The notes beneath the pieces were generated by a model. It was not told where the DNA came from. It saw only the letters and a list, made by a program, of their open reading frames with translations, and did not search any database. A stretch of DNA of 64,000 nt, taken from NCBI GenBank assembly GCA_942493055.1, contig OW818680.1:3348001-3412000 (forward strand), given 5' to 3'. Both the position numbers and the translations under genes were made by a program. Of this stretch, positions 49,503-62,781 are shown in pieces (position 1 is the first letter of the stretch; each line of letters begins with the position of its first letter). The DNA comes from CAIZQW01 sp942493055 (GTDB lineage: Bacteria; Verrucomicrobiota; Kiritimatiellia; RFP12; UBA1067).

Positions 49503-50126
49503 CTATTTCTTCTCAAGCGTCATCACCGTGAGATTGCGCCAGAGAGCTTTTGTTTCGTAGGTGGCGAGGCCGAAGGGTTTTGTTTTGTCGATGTCGCTGC
49601 CCGCTCGCAGGGTGAAGGCTGAGCTGCTCTCAAACGGGACTTTCGCTGTGTAGAGCGTGTCGTTTAAAAACACCTCAAGCAGTCCTGGCGTCACGCGCAC
49701 GCGCAAGGTGTACCAGACGTCGTTTTTAAACACGACACCTTCGGAGTACTGGTTTTCAGAGGCATCCAGGAAGTTGATCGACGAGATGCCGCAGAGACCG
49801 CCGCCCCAGCCGCCGATCACGACGGTGCAGGCGTTGGATTCGACAGGGATGGTCATGGCGACAAAGAAGTCGGAGCCCTCTTTGCGCAGGGCCTCCATCT
49901 TGACTTCGTATGACATGGTCGGAAAGCTGTTGGTGTAGGCGAGGCCGGTGAGCGGCTTGCCGAGTCCGCACGAGATCACGCCATTCGAGAGCGCCTCGAC
50001 TTTGCCGTTTCCCCAGATGTCCGCAGTCTTCCAGCCTGACAGATCCTTGCCGTTAAAAAGCGCAACTGTCTCTGCATGCAAAGAGAGTGCGCTCACCATG
50101 ATCAGTGCGAGAAAGATTGTCTTCAT
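49503..50126 (-). CDS. Secreted DUF1080 (concanavalin-like, 3-keto-disaccharide hydrolase type) protein
   Basis: 207 aa from ATG 50126. Signal peptide MKTIFLALIMVSALSLHA. TVALFNGKDLSGWKTADIWG is the DUF1080 opening (LFNGKDLxGW), followed by MSYEVKMEALRKEGSDFFVA and ALWRNLTVMTL at the end, in place of the usual RNI. The jelly-roll domain is abundant in PVC secretomes and some members hydrolyse 3-keto-glycosides made by Gfo/Idh/MocA enzymes, one of which lies at 13.7 kb. Catalytic residues are not certain from sequence. Confidence 0.8.
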   Translation of the reverse strand: MKTIFLALIMVSALSLHAETVALFNGKDLSGWKTADIWGNGKVEALSNGVISCGLGKPLTGLAYTNSFPTMSYEVKMEALRKEGSDFFVAMTIPVESNACTVVIGGWGGGLCGISSINFLDASENQYSEGVVFKNDVWYTLRVRVTPGLLEVFLNDTLYTAKVPFESSSAFTLRAGSDIDKTKPFGLATYETKALWRNLTVMTLEKK

Positions 50127-50133
50127 GGACAAT

Positions 50134-50163
50134 AAAATAGCACTAAAAGGTGTATTAAGGCAA
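50134..50163 (-). promoter_or_regulatory. Promoter of the DUF1080 gene, probably leaderless
   Basis: Minus strand: TTGCCT (50163-50158), 18-bp spacer, TATTTT (50139-50134), then 7 nt to ATG 50126. It lies within the 45-bp gap after asd, so the gene is not dependent on asd transcription. Confidence 0.55.
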
Positions 50164-50171
50164 GGCCCCTT

Positions 50172-51215
50172 TTAGATCAAGCCGCGCGCGATCATCGCCT
50201 CTGCGATCTGGACTGCGTTCTGTGCGGCGCCCTTGCGGATATTGTCGCCGCAGCACCACAAGGCCATGCCGTTCTCGCGGCTGGTGTCAATGCGGATGCG
50301 GCCCACGCCCACGTCATCGCCGTGCTGGATGTCGAGCGGCAGCGGATACTGGCTGGAGGAGAGATCGTCGATGAGCTTCACGCCCGCCGATTTCCTGATC
50401 ACGTCACGGACCTCGTCCGGGGTGAACGGGTTCGTGAACTGCGCATGGATGGCGACGCTGTGCGCAAAGAAGACCGGCACGCGCACGCAGGTGCAGCCGA
50501 TCTGCAGATCCGGCGCGCCCAGGATCTTGCGCGACTCGAAGGTCATCTTCGCCTCTTCAGTCGTGAAGCCCGGCATCTCCTTCTTCGCGCTGCCGATCTG
50601 GGGCAGGACGTTAAAGGCGATCTGGTGGGGATAGGCGGATTTCTGCACGTTCGCGAGACATGCGTCAGCAGGGGTGTTCCCGCTGGCAACGTATGCACGC
50701 ACCTGCGCATCGAGTTCATCGATGGCGGAACGGCCGGTTCCGCTGACGGACTGGAAGGTGACGGCGGTCATGTGCTTCAGGGGGTTCACGCGATGCAGCG
50801 GGGCGATGCCCATCAGGGTGATGATGGTCGAGCAATTCGGATTCGCAATAAAGCCCTGGTGCTGATCAAGCGCTTCCGGGTTGATTTCGGGGATCACGAG
50901 GGGGACACGGTCATCCATGCGGAAATCATCGCCATTGTCAATCACGACTGCGCCGCGCTTGACAGCCTCCCAGCCCCACATCTTCGAGGCGCCCTTGGAG
51001 CCTTCGGTACCCGCGAAAAGGACGATGTCGAGTCCATCAAAAGAGTCGGCCTTTGTCTCCAGCACATGAAACGTTTCGCCCGCGACCTCTTCGTCGCGTT
51101 CACGCGTGGCAAGAATACGGATTTCACTGGCCGGGAAGTTGCGCTGACGCAAGACCTTGACCATCTCTGTTCCGACAGCGCCAATACCAACGAGACCAAC
51201 TTTATACTGTTTCAT
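50172..51215 (-). CDS. asd: Aspartate-semialdehyde dehydrogenase
   Basis: 347 aa. NADP-binding start GLVGIGAVGTEMVKVLRQRN (~6-25), FIANPNCSTIITL with catalytic C128, TFQSVSGTGRSAIDEL, and RVPVFFAHSVAIHAQF with the R-x-x-x-x-H substrate and base residues (~245-255). It reduces aspartyl phosphate to the semialdehyde, the branch to diaminopimelate, lysine, threonine and methionine. RBS AGAAAGG. Divergent from rmuC. Confidence 0.95.
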   Translation of the reverse strand: MKQYKVGLVGIGAVGTEMVKVLRQRNFPASEIRILATRERDEEVAGETFHVLETKADSFDGLDIVLFAGTEGSKGASKMWGWEAVKRGAVVIDNGDDFRMDDRVPLVIPEINPEALDQHQGFIANPNCSTIITLMGIAPLHRVNPLKHMTAVTFQSVSGTGRSAIDELDAQVRAYVASGNTPADACLANVQKSAYPHQIAFNVLPQIGSAKKEMPGFTTEEAKMTFESRKILGAPDLQIGCTCVRVPVFFAHSVAIHAQFTNPFTPDEVRDVIRKSAGVKLIDDLSSSQYPLPLDIQHGDDVGVGRIRIDTSRENGMALWCCGDNIRKGAAQNAVQIAEAMIARGLI

Positions 51216-51375
51216 AATGCCTTTCTGTGTCGTCCTTCAAGACCCCTGTCGCAGGGCCGACCTCTTCTTCTTTAGAAAGAAAGTGGATTAGAATATCGAA
51301 AACTGTCCTGGTTCGCAATGAGAAATTTGGATTGAATTAATCGAGGAGCCTATGAGATAATACCTCCCATTACCT

Positions 51376-52659
51376 ATGATCTCCATTGAAATACTGATCG
51401 CCTATATCGCCCTGCTCACAACCCTTCTACTGGTGTTGTTTGTTTGGCAGCTGTTCTTTAAACGCACTGTAAATAGCCAAGCGGAAGGCCAGATGCGGGA
51501 TGAATTTGAGCGTAGCCGCAACCAGGCCGCAACGGAATCGCGTGGCCTGCGGGATGAAGTGGGCACCCGCATGGACGCCCTGCGGCGCTCCCTCGCGGAG
51601 ACCTCGGTCTTGCAGCGTCAGGAGCAAACCGAGAATTATAATCGCCTGCTCGAAACCGTGCAGGCGCGTCTGGAGAGCATTCGCCAGGCTGTGACCAACG
51701 AACTCGAAAAGGTGCGCGCCGACAATGCGGCGCAGCTTGAAGAGATGCGCAAGACCGTGGACGAGAAGCTGCATGAGACCCTTGAGAAGCGCCTGGGCGA
51801 GCGCTTTGAAATCGTGAGTAAGCGTTTGGAAGATGTGGCGCGCGGACTGGGCGAGATGCAGCAGCTGGCGACTGGCGTGGGCGATTTGAAGAGTCTGCTG
51901 ACGAACGTCAAGAGCCGCGGCACCTGGGGCGAATATCAACTGGGTGCCATCCTTGAGCAGATTTTCACGCCCGACCAATACGCGATGAATGTCCGGGTGA
52001 ACCCCAAATCATCAGAGGTCGTGGAATATGCGATCCGCCTGCCCGGGCGAAACGATACGGCACCGGTCTGGCTGCCGATCGACGCCAAGTTTCCCAAGGA
52101 AGATTACGAGCGGGTGCAGGCTGCTGCGGAGGCCAGCGACAAAGAGGCGCTCGAGGCAGGGCTCAAGGCGTTGGAGCGGCGCATCCGCGATTCCGCCAAA
52201 GACATCCGCGACAAGTATCTCTTTCCGCCCTTCACGACGGATTTCGGAATCCTCTTCCTGCCGACGGAAGGCCTCTATGCCGAAGTGCTGCGCAGGCCTG
52301 GCCTGGTGGACGACCTGCAGCGGCTCTACCGCGTGAACGTGTCAGGTCCGACGACCTTGATGGCCATGTTGAACAGCCTGCAGATGGGTTTCAGGACTCT
52401 GGCTATTGAGAAGCGCAGCAGCGAGGTCTGGCAAGTGCTGGCCGCGGTCAAGACCGAGTTTGTCAAGTTTGGCGATGTGTTCGAGCGGCTGCAAAAGAAG
52501 CTGAACGAAGCGGACAAGGTGATCGAAGACGCGGGCGTACGCACACGGAAGATGAGTCGCGCGCTCAAACACGTCGAGACCATTCCGGAGCTAGAGGCGC
52601 AAGTCCTGCTGGGCGATGTCGAGGCGGAGCCGGAGAGCCCGGCCGAAGTGGAGCCGTAA
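51376..52659 (+). CDS. rmuC: RmuC-family DNA recombination protein
   Basis: 427 aa. N-terminal membrane anchor (~5-28, ILIAYIALLTTLLLVLFVWQ), a long coiled coil at ~40-170, and the RmuC domain at ~175-390: SRGTWGEYQLGAILEQIF (RGxWGExQL) and LPIDAKFPKEDYERV (DAKFPxxxY). The domain belongs to the restriction-endonuclease-like fold. It limits inversions at inverted repeats, which is noteworthy in this palindrome-rich genome. Acidic tail. Confidence 0.94.
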   Translation: MISIEILIAYIALLTTLLLVLFVWQLFFKRTVNSQAEGQMRDEFERSRNQAATESRGLRDEVGTRMDALRRSLAETSVLQRQEQTENYNRLLETVQARLESIRQAVTNELEKVRADNAAQLEEMRKTVDEKLHETLEKRLGERFEIVSKRLEDVARGLGEMQQLATGVGDLKSLLTNVKSRGTWGEYQLGAILEQIFTPDQYAMNVRVNPKSSEVVEYAIRLPGRNDTAPVWLPIDAKFPKEDYERVQAAAEASDKEALEAGLKALERRIRDSAKDIRDKYLFPPFTTDFGILFLPTEGLYAEVLRRPGLVDDLQRLYRVNVSGPTTLMAMLNSLQMGFRTLAIEKRSSEVWQVLAAVKTEFVKFGDVFERLQKKLNEADKVIEDAGVRTRKMSRALKHVETIPELEAQVLLGDVEAEPESPAEVEP

Positions 52660-52674
52660 AAAAGGGATGTGTGT

Positions 52675-53298
52675 ATGGAAGAGATGTTTATCCAGTTTTG
52701 TGAAACCCTAACAAACAACCCCTGGTTACAGGCGCTGGTCATTATTGTCTTCACCTGCTTTATCGAAGATCCAGCCCGCTGTGCCGTGGTGGTGATGCTC
52801 AAGACCAATCTCATCGCCAATTGGTGGCTCACCTTTGCCTCCATGACGATCGGTGGCATGGTGGGGGATATTGGGCTCTACGTGATTGGTCGCTTTGCGA
52901 TGGACCTCCTGGTCCGCTATCGCTTTGCAGATCCTGAGCGTGTGGACTATATTAAGGCCAAGTATGGCAACCATGCGGCCTGGGCCTCCTTTATTGCCCG
53001 CTTTGTTCCTGGGCTACGCACGCTCGTCTATGTCTCGACCGGGAGCATGCGCTATCCCTTTGGCCGCTTCCTGGTTATCCTCTTCCTGGCTGCGGCCATA
53101 CAGGCTTATCTCTTTCTGCTCGCCGCAGACTTTATTAAAGAGCACATCTTACGCCATCTCGAGAGCAAGACGGCGCAAATCGGGCTTGCGCTCATCCTGA
53201 TTCTCGCGATGTACGCCGCGAGTCGCTTCCTGACCAAGCGTACGAAGAAGCGGAGCGAGGCCGAGATTAAGAAGATGCACGAGCATGAAGCCCAATAA
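52675..53298 (+). CDS. DedA-family membrane protein
   Basis: 207 aa from ATG 52675 behind AAGGGATG. Four to five membrane segments. Family motifs: TIGGMVGDIGLYVIGRF (G-D-x-x-x-Y-x-x-GR, ~60-78) and WASFIARFVPGLRTLVYVST (RFxPGxR, ~103-122). Ends with a Lys/Glu-rich cytoplasmic tail. Members flip undecaprenyl phosphate or phospholipids and support membrane potential. Lies 15 bp after rmuC, probably co-transcribed, and is followed by a terminator. Confidence 0.88.
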   Translation: MEEMFIQFCETLTNNPWLQALVIIVFTCFIEDPARCAVVVMLKTNLIANWWLTFASMTIGGMVGDIGLYVIGRFAMDLLVRYRFADPERVDYIKAKYGNHAAWASFIARFVPGLRTLVYVSTGSMRYPFGRFLVILFLAAAIQAYLFLLAADFIKEHILRHLESKTAQIGLALILILAMYAASRFLTKRTKKRSEAEIKKMHEHEAQ

Positions 53299-53325
53299 AG
53301 ACGGGGGTGAAACGCATGTGAAGGG

Positions 53326-53348
53326 GCCTGCCGAAGGGCAGGCTTTTT
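53326..53348 (+). terminator. Intrinsic terminator after the rmuC-DedA genes
   Basis: GCCTGCC-gaag-GGCAGGC (53326-53343) followed by TTTTT. Confidence 0.85.
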
Positions 53349-53388
53349 GCATTTAAAAACGATTTAAAAACTTTTTTCAAAATACCCG

Positions 53389-53418
53389 TTGACATTTCGG
53401 GGTCACCTTTGATAAATT
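53389..53418 (+). promoter_or_regulatory. rRNA operon promoter P1
   Basis: TTGACA (53389-53394), 18-bp spacer, TAAATT (53413-53418). The sequence after it (CCGTCCTTTTGCG) is repeated after P2, which marks the pair as a duplicated promoter. Confidence 0.65.
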
Positions 53419-53509
53419 AACCGTCCTTTTGCGCCACCAGACGTTGCGAGACCGAGGCGGCGGAAGAGGGGGCGGCCGAAAATAAATTGAAGAAATTTTA
53501 AATCGGCTG

Positions 53510-53539
53510 TTGACAGGGCGGGGTTGGTTTTGATACCTT
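53510..53539 (+). promoter_or_regulatory. rRNA operon promoter P2
   Basis: TTGACA (53510-53515), 18-bp spacer, TACCTT (53534-53539), followed by AACGTCCTTTGCG as after P1. Transcription from here includes a ~195-nt leader before 16S. Confidence 0.65.
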
Positions 53540-53587
53540 GAACGTCCTTTGCGAAACAAGGCGAGAGCCTGAAACGCAAGAAGAAAA

Positions 53588-53604
53588 TTTGATCTTTTGA
53601 CAAC
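53588..53604 (+). promoter_or_regulatory. boxA-like antitermination site in the rRNA leader
   Basis: TTTGATCTTTTGACAAC, almost identical to TTTGATCTTTGACAAC before 23S. It matches the known boxA core (TGCTCTTTAACA) in composition and place. Confidence 0.65.
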
Positions 53605-53649
53605 CGAAGCTTAGGCGCATCCTCCACGGAGTCCGGTTCAGTTTTGGAC

Positions 53650-53676
53650 GGCCCGGCGGGGATGTGGGAAAATGAA
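53650..53676 (+). other. 16S precursor processing stem, 5' arm
   Basis: GGCCCGGCGGGGATGTGGGA and the following AAATGAA pair with 55372-55398 (TTCATTTTCCCGCATCCCCA then TCGGGCC), enclosing 16S in a long RNase III-type helix. Confidence 0.75.
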
Positions 53677-53742
53677 GCTTGTGCTAGGTCAACAACTTAT
53701 TTGAAGTTCGGGGCGGAGCAGTCCGCCCCAACTCAGAAGAAT

Positions 53743-55300
<1,558 letters not shown>

Positions 55301-55371
55301 CTAAGGAGACAGCCCCGCAGAGATGCGGCGGCTATGGTGAAACAGGCGCGAGCCTGTGACCCGGCATGAGT

Positions 55372-55398
55372 TTCATTTTCCCGCATCCCCATCGGGCC
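55372..55398 (+). other. 16S precursor processing stem, 3' arm
   Basis: Pairs with 53650-53676 over about 25 positions with two mismatches. Confidence 0.75.
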
Positions 55399-55466
55399 GC
55401 ACGCAGCGGCCCCGCGAGGCGCCTAGGCGCGCGATTCAGCGCGAGAAGTAAGAAGGCCCGTCGTCC

Positions 55467-55542
55467 GGGGGCATAGCTCAATTGGTAGAGCGCCAGCTTT
55501 GCAAGCTGGATGTCGCCGGTTCGACTCCGGCTGCCTCCACCA
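55467..55542 (+). tRNA. tRNA-Ala (anticodon TGC)
   Basis: 76 nt with encoded CCA. Acceptor GGGGGCA pairs with TGCCTCC, giving the G3-U70 wobble that identifies alanine tRNA. D-arm AGCTCAATTGGTAGAGC, anticodon stem CCAGC/GCTGG with TGC at 55500-55502, T-arm GCCGGTTCGACTCCGGC. Spacer tRNA of the rRNA operon. Confidence 0.97.
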
Positions 55543-55549
55543 TCCTGCC

Positions 55550-55626
55550 GGGCGTGTAGCTCAGTTGGTTAGAGCGCGTCCCTGATAAGGACGAGGTCCC
55601 CGGTTCGATTCCAGGCACGCCCACCA
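55550..55626 (+). tRNA. tRNA-Ile (anticodon GAT)
   Basis: 77 nt with encoded CCA. Acceptor GGGCGTG/CACGCCC, D-arm AGCTCAGTTGGTTAGAGC, anticodon GAT at 55584-55586 in CGTCCCTGATAAGGACG, T-arm with GGTTCGATTCC. Order Ala-Ile is the reverse of the common Ile-Ala. Confidence 0.97.
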
Positions 55627-55696
55627 TTTACGAATGGACGGGGCGGCTTACTTGAAGGCTGAACATATCGCGACGGTTTTCCCCGCTCAGGCGGGG

Positions 55697-55712
55697 TTTG
55701 ATCTTTGACAAC
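55697..55712 (+). promoter_or_regulatory. boxA-like site before 23S
   Basis: TTTGATCTTTGACAAC, preceded by the hairpin CCCCGC-tcag-GCGGGG (55681-55696). Confidence 0.65.
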
Positions 55713-55723
55713 TGCATAGTCTG
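55712..55723 (+). other. 23S precursor processing stem, 5' arm
   Basis: CTGCATAGTCTG pairs perfectly with CAGACTATGCAG at 58784-58795; imperfect pairing continues inward through GAAGAGAA and GATTGC. Confidence 0.8.
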
Positions 55724-55781
55724 GGAAGAGAAGAGATTGCAACGTAGAAGCGCGAGATTGGTGCCGTACCCTTACAGGTCC

Positions 55782-58683
<2,902 letters not shown>

Positions 58684-58783
58684 TTTTTTGCGTCTTTTAA
58701 TTAAAAGCCGCACTTCACAATCAAGAGCCGTGAGCCTGGATGGTGCGACACCGTCCGCGCCTGCGTCGCAATCCTTCTCTTCA

Positions 58784-58795
58784 CAGACTATGCAG
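58784..58795 (+). other. 23S precursor processing stem, 3' arm
   Basis: CAGACTATGCAG, complement of 55712-55723, located between 23S and 5S. Confidence 0.8.
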
Positions 58796-58805
58796 CGACA
58801 GTTTT

Positions 58806-58921
58806 TCCGGTGGCCTCAGAGGGGAGGAAACACCCGTTCCCATTCCGAACACGGAAGTGAAGGGCCCCATCGCCGAGGGTACTGCAGGACGCGCCTGTGG
58901 GAGAGTAGGACGCCGCCGGTT
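58806..58921 (+). rRNA. rrf: 5S ribosomal RNA
   Basis: About 116 nt. The terminal stem pairs CCGGTGGC (58807) with GCCGCCGG (58912). Conserved CCCATTCCGAACACGGAAGT and GAGAGTAGGACGCCGCC are present. Confidence 0.95.
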
Positions 58922-58931
58922 TTTATTTCCA

Positions 58932-58973
58932 GGGCCGCAGACTTTAACCAGTCTGCGGCCCTTCCTTTTTTTT
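58932..58973 (+). terminator. Strong terminator of the rRNA operon
   Basis: Perfect 12-bp stem GGGCCGCAGACT-ttaacc-AGTCTGCGGCCC followed by TTCCTTTTTTTT. Confidence 0.95.
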
Positions 58974-59024
58974 GTGACCACTGTGTGGTCACAAAAAGTG
59001 GTCTCAAAAAGGCCGCTACCTGCC

Positions 59025-60500
59025 TTAGCCCATCGGGTCGTTGGTCGGATCCAGCCCGGCTGTCTCGCTGCTGCTGGAGTCTGCCCGGTCACCAAAGCGC
59101 GTCAGATCGTCTTCAAAGTTAAGACGGACTTCGCCCGTGGGGCCGTTACGATGCTTGGCTACGTCCACGATCGCCAGAAGACGGTCCTCTGATTCTTCTG
59201 AGCCCGGGGCCTTGCACGGACGGCGCAGCAGGAGCGCCACGTCGGCATCCTGCTCAATCGCGCCAGAATCGCGCAAATCCGAGAGTTTGGGCTTGTTCGA
59301 TTTGTCGCCGCGCTGTTCAGGCGCACGGCTGAGCTGGCTCAACACGATGACCGGCAGATTGAGTTCCTTGGCCATAGCCTTGATCTGTCCCGAGATCTGA
59401 GACGTTTCAATCTGGCGGCCCTGCTTGGAGAATTCGCGGCAATTGCAGAGCTGCAGATAGTCGATGATGATCAGTTCGATCTTGTAGCGCTTCTTCAGAC
59501 GGCGCGCACGCGCACGCATGTCCATGACATCCAGACCGCCGGCATCGTCGACATAAATAGGCGCCTTGGCCAGCATGGATGCGGCCTCGGCCAACTGGCC
59601 GTGAAATTTTTTGGATCCGGCCATGCCTTGGTCGATCTGGAATCCAGGGACTTTTGCAAAGCCGCAGAGCATACGCATTGCCAGCGACTCTGTGGACATT
59701 TCAAGCGAAAATACGGCCAGCGGATGCGGCCGGTTGTGATCGCCCTTCATGGGCCGGCCATAGATATCACGGCCGAGCGAGATGCACTCAGCAATGTTCA
59801 TGGCCAGCGAGGTCTTGCCCATGGAGGGACGCGCGGCCAGCACAATCATTTCGCCAGCACGCAGCCCCTTCAGCTTCTTGTCGAGGTTGGCAAAGCCTGT
59901 CGGCAAGCCGGAGACCGCGCCCGAACCCTGCATGAAGAGCTTTTCAATGTGCGCCATGGTGTTGCCGATCGCCTGCGGCCACGAGACGCCCGTGCTGCTG
60001 TTCTTGTCTGCTATTCCTAAAAATTTCTGCTCGACCTCTCCAAGGATGATATCCGCGCTGACCGCTTCGTCAAAGCAACGTCGTTCCGCATCGCGGGAGG
60101 CGGTGATGACTTTGCGCAGCAAATGTTTTTGGCGCAGGATCCCGATGTAATATTCGGCATGGGCCGAAGTGGGGGTGCCGTCAATGAGCGATTGGATGGT
60201 GGCTGCGCCGCCGATCGCCTCCAGCCGTTCGAGGGCGCGCAAGCGGTCGCAGAGGGTCAGCGGATCAATCAAGACTCCAGCGCGCGACATCTCAAAGACC
60301 GTTTCAAAAATCAGTTGATGCGACGAGGAAACAAACGACTCCACGGAGATGTTGTTTTCGATGCAGAGGTCGAGCACGCGGCTGTCGCTTCCTGCATCCA
60401 GGAGAATGGAACCCAATACGCCGCGTTCAGCCTCCAGGCTGTTGGGAGGCACGCGCATCGCGGTTCGGCTGTCAGAGGAAACTTTTGGGGCTCGGGGCAT
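59025..60500 (-). CDS. dnaB: Replicative DNA helicase DnaB
   Basis: 491 aa. N-terminal helical domain (~18-115, NSLEAERGVLGSILLDAGSD). RecA-like domain: LPTGFANLDKKLKGLRAGEM, Walker A LAARPSMGKTSLAMN, VFSLEMSTESLAMRM, Walker B IELIIIDYLQL, and LSQLSRAPEQRGDKSNKPKL with SGAIEQDADVALLL. The hexameric helicase unwinds DNA at the fork. It lies downstream of ssb-rpsR-rplI as in many bacteria, but a GH51 gene is inserted between. Confidence 0.97.
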   Translation of the reverse strand: MPRAPKVSSDSRTAMRVPPNSLEAERGVLGSILLDAGSDSRVLDLCIENNISVESFVSSSHQLIFETVFEMSRAGVLIDPLTLCDRLRALERLEAIGGAATIQSLIDGTPTSAHAEYYIGILRQKHLLRKVITASRDAERRCFDEAVSADIILGEVEQKFLGIADKNSSTGVSWPQAIGNTMAHIEKLFMQGSGAVSGLPTGFANLDKKLKGLRAGEMIVLAARPSMGKTSLAMNIAECISLGRDIYGRPMKGDHNRPHPLAVFSLEMSTESLAMRMLCGFAKVPGFQIDQGMAGSKKFHGQLAEAASMLAKAPIYVDDAGGLDVMDMRARARRLKKRYKIELIIIDYLQLCNCREFSKQGRQIETSQISGQIKAMAKELNLPVIVLSQLSRAPEQRGDKSNKPKLSDLRDSGAIEQDADVALLLRRPCKAPGSEESEDRLLAIVDVAKHRNGPTGEVRLNFEDDLTRFGDRADSSSSETAGLDPTNDPMG

Positions 60501-60601
60501 AAATAAACTCGAATCGGCTATTCAATTTTTTGGCAAAGAGTGAAAAGAATAGCACGTTGGCAAGATGACGGCAAGGCGAAAAGGCCCGAGGATTTTTTCC
60601 G

Positions 60602-62599
60602 CTATTTTTTTATCGCGCACCGGATGACTGTCAAGGAACAGGGAGGGAGTTCGAGTTCCATATGCGGCGAGAGTGTCGAGTGCTTTTCAATGGGGACCAC
60701 GGTGGGCGGTTTTCCGAAGGTGTTCACATCCATCTCATTGCCGGAAAGCGTGATGACGGTCGCAGGAACTGTTTCTTTCAAAACCTCTGAAAGATTAAGG
60801 GCTACCCTGCGTGTTTCCTTCGCACGGCTGACCACTTTGAGGATCAAGTCGTTTTGAGTGTTGCAGACGCAGGAAGCGGCTATGAGATTATTGCTGTCTG
60901 AAAGGGTCGTTTTCAAATACGTGTCGCCGGCATGGACGCTGAAGAGCTGCTGCACAGTGTAGCTGATGCTGCGCGTGATGCTGTGGTTGTCAAAGTAGAT
61001 CATGTCAGGCACCCACTGCGTGCGTCCCTGCTTCGCAAGGAGAGGGGCATAAGACGCGAGGCGGACGATGTCGCCGTTGCGCTCAAGCGCGGTGAGATAG
61101 GCGGCCTCGGCAAGTGCCCCGCGCAGGGTGTTGAGCCGCGGCTTGTCGTGGGCGGCGTACTCTCCCAGATAGACAGCGGATTTTTTACGGTCATAGCCGT
61201 CATAGCGGTTCAGGTTGTCCCAGAACCAGTCGGGGGCGACATAGTAGTGCTCATCTACCATCTTGCATTTTTGTTTATTTGCGAAGGCCCAGCCCGCCTC
61301 GAAGTCCGGTCCTTGGGGGGCAGGCCCCACGGTTCCGCACACGATCAGCTCCGGATATTTCTTGTAGATTGCGTCTTCGATCATCTTATAGCGCTGCTCA
61401 AACTCGGGCGTGATCTTGTCTTCGTTGCCGACACCCAGATATCTGAGGTTGAAAGGCAGGGGATGTCCCATCTCTGCGCGGACCTTCCCCCATGGCGTGG
61501 AGGGATCGCCATTTGCGAACTCAATGAGATCTAAGACATCTTGAATATAGGCGGGCATCTGCTCCAGCGGAATGCAGGCCTGCCCCTTTTTGACGGGCGC
61601 GGTCTTGTAGTTTCCGGAATTTTGGCAGGAGACGCCCGCGGCGACAACCGGCAGCGGCGTCGCCCCGATGTCTTCGCAGAACTGGAAGTACTCAAAGTAC
61701 CCTAAGCCAAAGGTCTGGCCGTAACGCCAGATGTTACGGTCGAAGAGGCGGTGTTCGACAGGGCCGATGGTCCGCTTCCAGTTGTAGATGTTCTCCAGTC
61801 CGTCGCCATGCGCCAGGCAGCCGCCCGGGAAGCGAACGAAGCGCGGTTTCAAATCCGCAATGGTTTGTGCCAGATCAGCCCGGAGTCCGTTGGGACGGCC
61901 CTTGAAGGTGTTCTTTGGAAAAAGCGAGACCATGTCGAGCGCGATTGCCCCCTCCTCCTTGAAGAGCAGGACAAGGCGCGCGTTGCGTTCATCCTGCGAG
62001 ACGGTGAGCTCCGCAGTCAACTTTGTCCATTCGCGCGGGATGTCATTGAGATGCGCCGCCGACAGGACATGGCCCCATTCGTTTTCGAGCCTCACATAAG
62101 CGTGGTTGGCGTCTCCTCGTTCCCTTCGGGCGTAACAGGAGAAAATATAAGTCTCTCCGCTTTTCAGCGGAAAGCCGTCAAACCCCTCGTTCTTCAGTCC
62201 AACGCCCCCGCCGGCACGCGAGACTGTCAGGACGGCATATTGGGGACTGTTCGGATGGTAGGGGGCCTTTTGGGAGAGTTCCACGCTTCCCTTCCCGTCC
62301 TGCTCCACAAGCGACCAGAACGAAAGGCCATTCCACGCCGCGTTGCATTTTGGGCTGTACTCGAAGGTCCTGTTCTGCACCATCTCGGCATAGAGACCGC
62401 CGTCTGCAGCATAGTTCAGGTCTTCAAAAAAGATGCCCATGAGATCGTTGCTGATCGGCTTCCGGCTGTTCTCAACCCGGAGGGCGACGGGTTCGGCAGC
62501 CGCTGCAAACAAAGCGCATCCCAACACAAGCGGCATGCAAACAAAGCGAGCGCAGAAAGGTGTAAAAGGAAAAAAGAGGGGTATGAGTTTTTGTTTCAT
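60602..62599 (-). CDS. Secreted alpha-L-arabinofuranosidase (GH51)
   Basis: 665 aa. Signal peptide near residues 15-36 (FVCMPLVLGCALFAAAAEP). DLMGIFFEDLNYAADGGLYA opens the family region, followed by a CBM4-like insert (~70-215) and the barrel: RFPGGCLAHGDGLENIYNWK, LRYLGVGNEDK with acid/base E393, and KMVDEHYYVAPDWF with nucleophile E450. A C-terminal beta-sandwich ends in LELPPCSLTVIR. It releases arabinofuranose from arabinoxylan or arabinan, complementing the GH10-type and GH29 enzymes. It sits between rplI and dnaB, with a terminator on its upstream side. Confidence 0.92.
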   Translation of the reverse strand: MKQKLIPLFFPFTPFCARFVCMPLVLGCALFAAAAEPVALRVENSRKPISNDLMGIFFEDLNYAADGGLYAEMVQNRTFEYSPKCNAAWNGLSFWSLVEQDGKGSVELSQKAPYHPNSPQYAVLTVSRAGGGVGLKNEGFDGFPLKSGETYIFSCYARRERGDANHAYVRLENEWGHVLSAAHLNDIPREWTKLTAELTVSQDERNARLVLLFKEEGAIALDMVSLFPKNTFKGRPNGLRADLAQTIADLKPRFVRFPGGCLAHGDGLENIYNWKRTIGPVEHRLFDRNIWRYGQTFGLGYFEYFQFCEDIGATPLPVVAAGVSCQNSGNYKTAPVKKGQACIPLEQMPAYIQDVLDLIEFANGDPSTPWGKVRAEMGHPLPFNLRYLGVGNEDKITPEFEQRYKMIEDAIYKKYPELIVCGTVGPAPQGPDFEAGWAFANKQKCKMVDEHYYVAPDWFWDNLNRYDGYDRKKSAVYLGEYAAHDKPRLNTLRGALAEAAYLTALERNGDIVRLASYAPLLAKQGRTQWVPDMIYFDNHSITRSISYTVQQLFSVHAGDTYLKTTLSDSNNLIAASCVCNTQNDLILKVVSRAKETRRVALNLSEVLKETVPATVITLSGNEMDVNTFGKPPTVVPIEKHSTLSPHMELELPPCSLTVIRCAIKK

Positions 62600-62781
62600 T
62601 GTGTAGATCTCAGTCGTTTATTGGAATACATGGAGCCAGAGGACGCTTATAGTAACACGCCTTCTTAAAAAGGGGCTATTGTATTTTTTGCAAAAGGCAT
62701 GGCATTTTTTGCAACTGTATTGATCGGAACACTGAAATAATCAAAGACACCTGATCCAGGATGAAGGGTGAAGGGAAATAA

